In this document: piece by piece, positions 1 through 6,140 of the stretch
Layout of the letters: every line of letters starts with the position of its first letter
How positions within the stretch are numbered: position 1 is the first letter of the stretch
Source: Desulfuromonadales bacterium
Lineage (GTDB): Bacteria > Desulfobacterota > Desulfuromonadia > Desulfuromonadales > UBA2197
Direction: 5' to 3'
DNA length: 54,050 nucleotides
NCBI GenBank assembly: GCA_014859605.1
Contig: JACUTW010000006.1
Span: 1-54,050, forward strand
The notes under the pieces: model-generated
Databases searched by the model: none
What the model was told of the DNA's origin: nothing
The model's input: only the letters and a program-made list of their open reading frames with translations
Program-made: the position numbers and the translations under genes

Positions 1-5
1 TGCGA

Positions 6-34
6 TTGCATGACCATTCAACCGGTGCTATTAT
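6..34 (+). promoter_or_regulatory. Sigma70-like promoter of the first toxin-antitoxin pair
   Basis: A TTGCAT -35 element (6-11) and a TATTAT -10 element (29-34) are separated by exactly 17 bases. They lie 35 bases upstream of the antitoxin start at 69, whose GGAGG ribosome site is at 58-62. This was read by eye only; the window edge cuts anything further upstream. Confidence 0.4.
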
Positions 35-68
35 CAGGTCATTCAAAAGTACTATTTGGAGGTTGACA

Positions 69-344
69 ATGAAATCGAACCCGGTCTTTTCTGAAGATGT
101 TGTCCCGATAACCGATTTAAAAATCAATCCCGGCCGGGTGATCACCCAGGTCGACAAGACCCACCGTCCGGTCCTGCTGACCAGTCGTGGACGGGGCGTG
201 GCGGTCGTCCAATCGGTGAAGGATTACGAAGCTGACACCGAAGAGCGGTCCTTTCTCAGGGCGGTTGTGCAAGGGTTGATGGATGTCGAGGAGGGTCGGA
301 CCATCAACCTCGCCGACGCCAAGACCCGTCTCGGTCTGGCCTGA
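69..344 (+). CDS. Type II antitoxin, Phd/YefM family
   Basis: This 91-aa protein is the antitoxin half of a toxin-antitoxin pair; such proteins neutralise the toxin and repress their own promoter. The N-terminal part (MKSNPVFSEDVVPITDLK, then RVITQVDKTHRPVLLTSRG and VAVVQSVKDYE) follows the Phd/YefM DNA-binding fold, and the C-terminal acidic helix (EEGRTINLADAKTRLGL) is the usual toxin-binding tail. The frame is open from base 6, but the ATG at 69 has a perfect GGAGG six bases ahead, so it is the start. The ParE-like toxin gene begins five bases after the stop, which supports one operon. The subfamily is not resolved. Confidence 0.85.
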   Translation: MKSNPVFSEDVVPITDLKINPGRVITQVDKTHRPVLLTSRGRGVAVVQSVKDYEADTEERSFLRAVVQGLMDVEEGRTINLADAKTRLGLA

Positions 345-348
345 GACT

Positions 349-648
349 ATGGCGGGGACAAAGTGTATTGAATTTGCCGAATCGGCGCTGCTTGATCTCG
401 AAGAGATACGCGCCTGGTATTTTGAGCAAGGGGTTGCCGCCATCGGCGAGCGGTTGGTCGGAGAGATTGTAAGTCTGGTTGAGCAGTTGACTGACTACCC
501 CGAGAGCGGCCGAATCGTCCCGGAGTTTGGCCTTCCGGCGGTGCGCGAACTCATTTATCCGCCCTTTCGGATTGTCTACCGCGTCGGTGCGACCCAACTT
601 TGGATTGTGCGGGTGTGGAGGAGCGAGAGACTGCTGAAGATTCCATGA
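349..648 (+). CDS. Type II toxin, RelE/ParE family
   Basis: This 99-aa protein is the likely toxin partner of the preceding antitoxin. It shows the ParE/RelE layout: an N-terminal helical pair (ESALLDLEEIRAWYFEQ), the block YPESGRIVPEFGLPAVREL, and the closing strands (PPFRIVYRV, LWIVRVWRSERLLK). The open frame extends back to 283, but the ATG at 349 directly follows the antitoxin stop and fits family length. ParE members inhibit gyrase and RelE members cut ribosome-bound mRNA. The PESGR and REL blocks lean toward ParE, though activity cannot be decided from sequence. Confidence 0.85.
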   Translation: MAGTKCIEFAESALLDLEEIRAWYFEQGVAAIGERLVGEIVSLVEQLTDYPESGRIVPEFGLPAVRELIYPPFRIVYRVGATQLWIVRVWRSERLLKIP

Positions 649-661
649 TTGCGACATTTAA

Positions 662-796
662 ACCGTCGCGTTAAAGAGTGACTACATTGCCTCGAATCTG
701 CAGATCGGCAGCGAGGATTTCGAGTATGCGCCCTTTGCCCAGGAGGGCGGGATCGGCAAAGTGTGGCAGTTATTGAATGGGGCTTTGGTGGCGTGA
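662..796 (+). pseudogene. Remnant of the C-terminus of a type I restriction subunit (HsdR)
   Basis: One frame between a TAA at 659-661 and a TGA at 794-796 encodes about 44 residues matching the end of EcoEI/EcoR124-type HsdR proteins: DYIASNLQIGSEDFEYAPF followed by QEGGIGKVWQL and a terminal LNGALVA. In intact relatives the segment between KVWQL and the final LN is about ten residues longer, so this copy also appears internally shortened. There is no start codon or ribosome site. It sits between two toxin-antitoxin pairs and shares their strand. It is read as debris of a lost type I R-M locus; the match is from family knowledge, not a search. Confidence 0.7.
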
Positions 797-805
797 CGCT
801 ATGGA

Positions 806-855
806 TTGTCTTTTGAATCTGTTGCTGTTATAATTTTGGTACTTGATCTGGTACC
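806..855 (+). promoter_or_regulatory. Promoter and probable autoregulatory operator of the second toxin-antitoxin pair
   Basis: TTGTCT (806-811) and a perfect TATAAT (829-834) are separated by 17 bases. Directly downstream, over the expected start point, GGTAC (838-842) and GTACC (851-855) form an inverted repeat with an eight-base spacer; TGGTAC also occurs twice in direct orientation (837 and 849). Antitoxins of this class usually bind such repeats to repress their own operon. Confidence 0.5.
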
Positions 856-870
856 GAAAGGAGTATGGAT

Positions 871-1143
871 ATGAACGTCATCCCAGCACAGGAACTCAAG
901 CGGCGGGGGATTGCCGCCGTCGATGAAGTCATCGCCAAGGGCGATGTCCATGTCATCCGCAACAACCAGCCCCAGTACGTGGTGATCTCGGAAGCGCGCT
1001 ATCAGGAACTGGTGGCTGAAGCGCACGAGGGCTATCTGGCGCGGGTGCGGTCGTCGCTGGAGGACGTCAAGGCGGGACGGGTACAGAAGTTCGCCTCGGC
1101 GGAAGATCTGTTACAGGCGCTTGATAGCGACGAGCCGGCCTGA
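871..1143 (+). CDS. Type II antitoxin, Phd/YefM-like (prevent-host-death family)
   Basis: This 90-aa antitoxin starts MNVIPAQELKRRG, the usual opening of antitoxins paired with YafQ/RelE-type toxins, followed by AAVDEVIAKGDVHVIRNN and YVVISEARYQEL. The acidic tail (SAEDLLQALDSDEPA) should wrap the toxin. Two ATGs are possible, 865 and 871. The AAAGGAG site at 857-863 is only one base from 865 but seven from 871, so 871 is chosen. The stop overlaps the next start (TGATG at 1141-1145), a classic coupled toxin-antitoxin arrangement. Confidence 0.88.
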   Translation: MNVIPAQELKRRGIAAVDEVIAKGDVHVIRNNQPQYVVISEARYQELVAEAHEGYLARVRSSLEDVKAGRVQKFASAEDLLQALDSDEPA

Positions 1144-1418
1144 TGTTTACGATCACCACTCCGCAGCAGTTTCTGCGGCAGGCACGTAAGTTTTTCAAAA
1201 AGCATCCGGAGTTGAAGCCGCGTTTTGCCAAACTCCTCGACGATTTGCAGCATGACCCGCTTGCGTCCCACCTCGAACTGCATCCCTTGACCGGCAAGCT
1301 CAGCGGTTGTCATAGCGTCAGCCTCACCTACAGCTATCGCATCACTCTGACTCTCTTCATTACTGCCGAGGAGATCGTGCTGCTCGATATCGGCAGTCAT
1401 GATGAGGTTTACCGGTGA
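1143..1418 (+). CDS. Type II toxin, RelE/YafQ family mRNA interferase
   Basis: This 91-aa toxin overlaps its antitoxin gene by one base. The helical N-terminus (PQQFLRQARKFFKKHPELK), the central HLELHPLTGKLSG and the closing EIVLLDIGSHDEVYR are typical of the RelE/YafQ/StbE group, which cleave mRNA on the ribosome. The final His-Asp-Glu-Val-Tyr region matches the family pattern. It is apparently intact, unlike the restriction debris just upstream. It is convergent with ldhH; a perfect 20-base palindrome lies between the two stops. Confidence 0.87.
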   Translation: MFTITTPQQFLRQARKFFKKHPELKPRFAKLLDDLQHDPLASHLELHPLTGKLSGCHSVSLTYSYRITLTLFITAEEIVLLDIGSHDEVYR

Positions 1419-1431
1419 GAAGTGGCGGGGC

Positions 1432-1456
1432 GTAGGGGCGAGGCATGCCTCGCCCG
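1432..1456. repeat. Palindromic GTAGGRGCG-type repeat between convergent genes
   Basis: After GTAG, bases 1436-1455 are a perfect 20-base palindrome (GGGCGAGGCA and its complement). It lies in the 43-base gap between the toxin stop and the ldhH stop, so it may act as a bidirectional stem. The same opening, GTAGGRGCG, recurs at 24896 and 26052, each time beside accessory or broken genes, so it is classed as a small dispersed repeat. Confidence 0.6.
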
Positions 1457-1461
1457 GATTA

Positions 1462-3579
1462 TCACTCCATCCGTTCCCGCACCAGCGTCGCCGTATGCTC
1501 AACACGAACCTTGCTGCCGCTCGCTTCCAATCCCCCTTCGATCTGCAACTTGCAACCGGGGCAATCGACCGCAAGAATACCGACCCCGGTCTCGTTAATA
1601 TTCGCCAGCTTATTCTTCAACACTTCCTGTGAAATCTCCGGATATTTGATGCTGTAAGAGCCGCCAAAACCACAGCACTTGTCACAATCGCTCATCTCCT
1701 GAATTTCGGCGTTCGCCAACTCTCGCAACACCTGCCTCGGCTCCTCAAAAACTCCGCAACCCCGCTTTAGATGACAGGCATCGTGGTAGGTCACGACCTG
1801 CTTTGCTGTCTCTCCCCCCTTTGACAAAGGGGGGCTGGGGGGGATTTTCCGCGCCGCCAGCTCCGAATAGTTCAAGGTCTTCGCCGCCAAACGCTTCGAT
1901 CTTTCAGCATAAAGCGGATCGTCGGCGAGGAGTTTGACGAAGTCGTGGGTGATCGACATGGTGCAGGTCGGGCAGATGGTGACGACAAAGTCGGCCTCTT
2001 CCTTGAGGAGGACATCGATGTTGAGCTTGGCCATCTCCCGAGCCACATCCATCTCGCCGGAGTAACGGGCGGGGATGCCGCAGCAACTCTGCTCTTGCGG
2101 GAAGGCAACGCTGTAACCGAGCTTCTCCAACGATTCGACCGTGTCGCTGCACATCTCCGGGTAGACAAAGTCGGCGAGACAGCCGGAATAGAAGAGGACC
2201 TTTTCCGCTTTCGCCGGGGCCGGCAGCACTTTGCGTTTGAGGATGAGATCGCGGAAGGGGATCTCGGCAATTGGCGGCAACGAGCGGTTGGCGGTTTCGC
2301 GGTTAAGGATCAGCGGCAGGTGACGGATGCGGCCGCAGGCGCTCTGGAACGGCTTCTGGGCGAGATAAGCGGCGCGCAGGGCGGTATGGAAGAGCTTGCG
2401 GTTCTTCATCATCGTCCCGAACATGAACTTCTGGCCAAAGGGCTTGCGGATCTTGTCGCGGAGATCGACGATCAGCCCTTCGATATCGATCTCGGCGGCG
2501 CAGACTTCGTTGCATTTGCGGCAGCCGATACAGAGCTTGAGGATCTCCTCGGCCTTGTCGAAGCCGTGGAAGAAGGGGGTGAGGACCAGGCCGATGCCGC
2601 CGACGTAGATGTGACCGAAGACATGGCCGCCGACGATCTCGTAGATCGGGCAGACGTTGGCGCAGGCGCCGCACTTGACGCATTGCAGGGCGGCCTGAAA
2701 GTCGGGGTTGGCAGCGAGATCGGTGCGGCCGTTGTCGAGAAGGACGATGTGCAGTTCGCGGTCATCGCCAACCGTCGGTCCCTTGATAAAGGAGAGGTAG
2801 GAGGTGAGCTTCTGGCCGGTGGCGTTCTTGGGGAGGACGTCGATGATATCGAGAGCTTCATCGAGGGAGGGGACGATCTTCTCCACCCCGATCAGGGCAA
2901 TGTGGGTCTTCGGCAGGGTGGTGACGAGGCGGGCATTCCCTTCGTTGGTAAGGATCGCCATGGCACCGCTATCGGCCATGGCAACATTGGCGCCGGACAT
3001 GCCGACCTGACCGCTGAGGAAGCCTCTGCGCAGCGCATTACGCGCCGCTTCGACGAGGAAGGGGATCTCCGCCGGGCACTCCTGACCAATCTCGGCCGAA
3101 AAGAGTTCCGCTACCTCTTCCTTGTTCTTGTGGATCGCCGGCATGACCATGTGCGACGGCCGCTCGCCGGCGAGCTGGATGATCCATTCGCCGAGATCGG
3201 TCTCCAGGCAGCGCACACCGCGGGCTTCGAGATAGTGATTGAGTTCGATCTCTTCCGAGGTCATCGCTTTCGACTTGACGAGAAAATCGGCGTTCTTCGA
3301 TTGGATTATCGCATGGATGGTGCGGTTGGCATCTTCCGGAGTGCGGCAGAAATGGACGATGGCGCCGCTCTTTTCGGCGCTGGCGGTGAACTGAGCGATC
3401 AGCTCGGGCAAACGCTGGAGTCCCGCCAGCTTGCTGACGGCAATGCGATGGCGCAGGGCTGCGAAATCGATCCCCTCAAAGGCTTTGGCCCGGGCGATCG
3501 GGTAAGCGGTGGCGAAATTCTTCAATGCTTTGCGCAGGAAGGTGTTGTTGATATTAGTGTTGATCCGTTTGTCAGCCAT
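1462..3579 (-). CDS. ldhH: L-lactate dehydrogenase large subunit LdhH (LutB-LutA fusion)
   Basis: This 705-aa Fe-S protein oxidises L-lactate to pyruvate with the LUD protein encoded upstream. Residues 1-290 are a LUD/LutB domain, followed by two 4Fe-4S sites (C300/C303/C306/C310 and C350/C353/C356/C360). A LutA-type half with two cysteine-rich CCG modules follows (QSCCGIP at 498-503, DKCCGFGGS at 633-641). The start at 3579 lies two bases after the ldhG stop, with a GGAAGGGGAA ribosome site inside ldhG. Oddity: residues 578-594 (KIPPSPPLSKGGE...) are encoded by a perfect palindrome and look like an in-frame insertion between helix and strand of the last module. The frame is preserved. Confidence 0.9.
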   Translation of the reverse strand: MADKRINTNINNTFLRKALKNFATAYPIARAKAFEGIDFAALRHRIAVSKLAGLQRLPELIAQFTASAEKSGAIVHFCRTPEDANRTIHAIIQSKNADFLVKSKAMTSEEIELNHYLEARGVRCLETDLGEWIIQLAGERPSHMVMPAIHKNKEEVAELFSAEIGQECPAEIPFLVEAARNALRRGFLSGQVGMSGANVAMADSGAMAILTNEGNARLVTTLPKTHIALIGVEKIVPSLDEALDIIDVLPKNATGQKLTSYLSFIKGPTVGDDRELHIVLLDNGRTDLAANPDFQAALQCVKCGACANVCPIYEIVGGHVFGHIYVGGIGLVLTPFFHGFDKAEEILKLCIGCRKCNEVCAAEIDIEGLIVDLRDKIRKPFGQKFMFGTMMKNRKLFHTALRAAYLAQKPFQSACGRIRHLPLILNRETANRSLPPIAEIPFRDLILKRKVLPAPAKAEKVLFYSGCLADFVYPEMCSDTVESLEKLGYSVAFPQEQSCCGIPARYSGEMDVAREMAKLNIDVLLKEEADFVVTICPTCTMSITHDFVKLLADDPLYAERSKRLAAKTLNYSELAARKIPPSPPLSKGGETAKQVVTYHDACHLKRGCGVFEEPRQVLRELANAEIQEMSDCDKCCGFGGSYSIKYPEISQEVLKNKLANINETGVGILAVDCPGCKLQIEGGLEASGSKVRVEHTATLVRERME
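1806..1848. repeat. Palindromic element inserted in frame within ldhH
   Basis: Bases 1814-1834 form a perfect inverted repeat of CCCCCCTTTG and CAAAGGGGGG around one central A, continued by a G-rich arm. On the coding (minus) strand it reads KIPPSPPLSKGGE. Peptides of the PPLSKGG type are known to me as the translation of a small palindromic repeat found both in and between genes of many bacteria. No other copy was noticed in this window. Confidence 0.65.
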
Positions 3580-3581
3580 GA

Positions 3582-4139
3582 CTATTCCCCTTCCAGCAGC
3601 AGGATGTGCAGTTCTTTGGGGCCGTGCACGCCGATGGTTAGCACTCGTTCAATATCAGCGGTGCGGGAAGGGCCGGTGGTGATCGAGAAATAGGTCGGGC
3701 CGGCTCCAAGAAGTTGCGCTTTGAGGGAGGCGCTCAAGTCACGCAGGGTCGGAACAATCGATGAAGTGCGGAGAAAGACCGCATGCTTGGTCGCCAGGGC
3801 GGTGGCGGCGCGCTCGGCGGGATCGGTGAGTTGCACCAGGATGCTGCCGGTCGCGGCAATCCCCGCATCCGCAAAACTGATACAGAGGGTGGCATCCGCC
3901 GCTGTGCTCAGGTCGCTCACAACCAGTCCTGAGAGATGCGCTTGTAGTTCTTCAGGGAGCGTTGAAGCGCAGATACTCCTGCCGGCGGCTAGCTCCTGCA
4001 AAAAAAAACTCAGTTCGTTCGATGTAGAGAAGTGCCGCCCGGTTGCGTTTGCAGTCCCCAGGCCTGAACCGCAGCTGTGGACCTCTGCTCCGATCATCTG
4101 TGCTGCGACCCTGAATTTTTCGACCGTGGTTTCATTCAT
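3582..4139 (-). CDS. ldhG: LUD-domain L-lactate dehydrogenase small subunit LdhG (LutC-like)
   Basis: This 185-aa protein is the LutC/LdhG-type partner of LdhH; both are needed for L-lactate oxidation in LutABC-type systems. Diagnostic features are ADAGIAATGSILVQ near residue 90-103 and the C-terminal PSRTADIERVLTIGVHGP. It has no cysteine cluster, as expected for LutC. The start at 4139 has GGAGAAG upstream. It is the first gene of a leftward two-gene operon; a PdhR/LldR-like operator lies about 45 bases upstream (4184-4194), overlapping the transcript start region. Confidence 0.88.
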   Translation of the reverse strand: MNETTVEKFRVAAQMIGAEVHSCGSGLGTANATGRHFSTSNELSFFLQELAAGRSICASTLPEELQAHLSGLVVSDLSTAADATLCISFADAGIAATGSILVQLTDPAERAATALATKHAVFLRTSSIVPTLRDLSASLKAQLLGAGPTYFSITTGPSRTADIERVLTIGVHGPKELHILLLEGE

Positions 4140-4183
4140 GAATTCTTCTCCGGCGCTGTTGCTGAAATCTGCTAGTTAAGTAG

Positions 4184-4194
4184 AGGTCTTACCA
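4184..4194. promoter_or_regulatory. Putative GntR/FadR-family (PdhR/LldR-like) operator for ldhGH
   Basis: On the minus strand this reads TGGTAAGACCT; the known PdhR consensus is AATTGGTAAGACCAATT. It lies just downstream of the predicted leftward -10 element. A near-identical core, TGGTAAGGCCA, occupies the same relative position at the divergent permease promoter. Confidence 0.55.
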
Positions 4195-4208
4195 CTTGCG
4201 CGTATCTG

Positions 4209-4238
4209 ATACTAGGTGAAAAAAAGAGAAGAAGTCAA
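4209..4238 (-). promoter_or_regulatory. Sigma70-like promoter for ldhGH
   Basis: On the minus strand TTGACT (4238-4233) and TAGTAT (4214-4209) are separated by 18 bases. The gap from ldhG to the permease (4140-4512, 373 bases) contains this promoter, its divergent twin, the two operators and otherwise AT-rich sequence without an ORF of note. Confidence 0.5.
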
Positions 4239-4373
4239 TTGCGAAAATAACAATGTTTCTCCTTCCTTTGCTTTAATAAGGTTTGTATTCCCATCTATTC
4301 TCGAAATTATTATCGTTTTCGACTTTTTTCTGGTTCTATTTTTGTGAACACAGAACATCTTTCTATTTTCCCC

Positions 4374-4402
4374 TTGACAGCAGAAAAGCACTTCCTTAAT
4401 CT
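4374..4402 (+). promoter_or_regulatory. Sigma70-like promoter for lactate permease-glcDF
   Basis: A consensus TTGACA (4374-4379) is followed after 17 bases by TAATCT (4397-4402). Transcription would begin near 4409, immediately before the operator at 4416, which would let a bound regulator block initiation. Confidence 0.5.
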
Positions 4403-4415
4403 GACGGAAAATAAA

Positions 4416-4426
4416 TGGTAAGGCCA
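4416..4426. promoter_or_regulatory. Putative GntR/FadR-family (PdhR/LldR-like) operator for the permease operon
   Basis: TGGTAAGGCCA sits in the context AAATGGTAAGGCCAATTA, close to the PdhR consensus over both half-sites, and pairs with the site at 4184-4194. The FCD-type regulator encoded at 17657-18391 is the only candidate for binding it in this window. Confidence 0.55.
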
Positions 4427-4512
4427 ATTATCGGGGATGCCATTTCCCCACGGGCTGCCAGGCTTACGTTGAGGAATTCAGAACTGACCCGCACCGAGGA
4501 AAGGAACCTGTC

Positions 4513-6108
4513 ATGCCCGTTCTGTTGTCGTTGTTCCCCATTGTCTTTTTGATCTACCTGATGACCAAAAAGAAGAGTGTCCCTTCCTTTCGGGCCCTGC
4601 CGATCGTCGCGGTCATCCTTTACCTTCTCAAACTCGGCTACTTTGGCGCCGACGTCAATCTGGTCAACGCCAGTGTGATCAGCGGCCTCTTGACCGCCCT
4701 TATCCCGATTTCCATCGTCTGGGGCGCTATCTTCTTCTTTAAGACGATGGAGTATACCGGAGCGATGGATATCATCCGCACCTGGCTGAACGGGGTGACG
4801 ACCAACAAGGTCGCGCAGGCGATGATCGTTGGCTGGGCCTTTGCTTTCCTCATCGAGGGGGCGAGCGGCTTCGGCACACCGGCTGCGATTGCCGCCCCGA
4901 TCCTCGTCGGCCTCGGTTTCCCGGCGGTGCGCGTGGCGATGCTCTGTCTGATCATGAACAGCGTGCCGGTCCATTTTGGCGCTGTCGGCACCCCGGGATG
5001 GTTCGGCCTTGGCCAGCTCCCCGGCATCGGTCACGAACAGCTCCTCGACATCGGTTTCCGTGCCGCCATTATTCATTCGGTTGCGGCTCTGGTCATTCCG
5101 GTTATTGCTTTAACCTTTGCCCTGTCCTTTAAAGAGGTCAAGAAGAATATCCTCTTTGTTTATCTGAGTATCCTCTCCACCATGATTCCTTATCTGATTG
5201 CCGCCCGCTTCGATTATGAATTCCCCTCGGTCGTTGCCGGCACTGTCGGCCTTATCTGCTCGGTCGTCATTGCCAAGCAGGGGATCGGTCTGGTCCGGGA
5301 AGAGGGGGGCAAGGGGCCTAACTCGATTTCGATGCCGGCTTTGGTCAAGGCCTCGTTCCCCCTCTGGGGAACTGTTATCATCTTGTTGCTGACCCGAATC
5401 AAGCAGATCGGCATCAAGCCTCTCCTCACCGGCAGCAACACCTGGATTGAAGCGTCCCTTGGCACGCTCGGCGACTTTTCCCTGAGTTCTTCGCTCGTCA
5501 TCACCCTGAAAAATATCTTCGGCACGGACACCGATTGGAAATACCAGCTTCTCTACGTCCCCTCCCTGGTCCCCTTTATTCTCATCTCCATCATCACCTT
5601 CTTCATGTTCAAGGCGAAGAAAGAGGCGGTCAGCCGCACGGTCAGTGAATCGTTCCTGCAGATGCAAAAACCGGTCATCGCCCTTTTGGCCGCTCTGGTC
5701 TTTGTCAAACTTTTGATGCTCAAAACCCCCGGCGTCGAGGCCAACACCATTCTTATCGGCAAGGCTCTCGCTGACACCATGGGCGCACAGTGGCAGTTCT
5801 TTGCCAGTTATCTCGGCGCCCTCGGTGCCTTCTTCTCCGGCTCCAACACCGTCTCTAATCTGACTTTCGGCGGCATCCAGCTCGCCATCGCCAAGGACCT
5901 CGGGCTGCACACCAACACCATCCTTGCCATGCAGTCGGTCGGTGGCGGTATGGGGAATATGGTCTGCATCAACAATATTGTTGCGGTCTGCTCGGTTCTT
6001 GGTCTTTCGGCCCAGGAGGGCTTCATCATGAAGCGCACGGTTGTGCCGATGCTGATCTACGGCGTCATCGCCGGAATTGTCGGCTATATCCTTTCGCAAG
6101 CACTCTAA
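4513..6108 (+). CDS. lctP: L-lactate permease, LctP/LldP family
   Basis: This 531-aa polytopic inner-membrane protein takes up lactate (and possibly glycolate) with protons. It has about a dozen hydrophobic helices and the family blocks EGASGFGTPAAIAAPIL, AVGTPGWFG, GAFFSGSNTVSNLTFGG and SVGGGMGNMVCINNIVAV. The start at 4513 follows an AAGGAA ribosome site. It heads an operon with glcD and glcF and is divergent from ldhGH, so uptake and oxidation of both lactate isomers are adjacent. The length is normal for the family. Confidence 0.93.
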   Translation: MPVLLSLFPIVFLIYLMTKKKSVPSFRALPIVAVILYLLKLGYFGADVNLVNASVISGLLTALIPISIVWGAIFFFKTMEYTGAMDIIRTWLNGVTTNKVAQAMIVGWAFAFLIEGASGFGTPAAIAAPILVGLGFPAVRVAMLCLIMNSVPVHFGAVGTPGWFGLGQLPGIGHEQLLDIGFRAAIIHSVAALVIPVIALTFALSFKEVKKNILFVYLSILSTMIPYLIAARFDYEFPSVVAGTVGLICSVVIAKQGIGLVREEGGKGPNSISMPALVKASFPLWGTVIILLLTRIKQIGIKPLLTGSNTWIEASLGTLGDFSLSSSLVITLKNIFGTDTDWKYQLLYVPSLVPFILISIITFFMFKAKKEAVSRTVSESFLQMQKPVIALLAALVFVKLLMLKTPGVEANTILIGKALADTMGAQWQFFASYLGALGAFFSGSNTVSNLTFGGIQLAIAKDLGLHTNTILAMQSVGGGMGNMVCINNIVAVCSVLGLSAQEGFIMKRTVVPMLIYGVIAGIVGYILSQAL

Positions 6109-6140
6109 CCATTATTTGATTCATCGAGACGGGGTGATTT

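Noticed and set aside
1945-3693. A 582-codon open frame on the plus strand
   Set aside because: It lies antisense to ldhH, whose Fe-S motifs and ribosome site are clear; the antisense product is low-complexity and rich in Gly, Asp and Glu, as expected from a GC-rich gene's complement.
5110-6099. A 329-codon open frame on the minus strand
   Set aside because: It is antisense to the lactate permease; its charged composition is the complement of hydrophobic codons.
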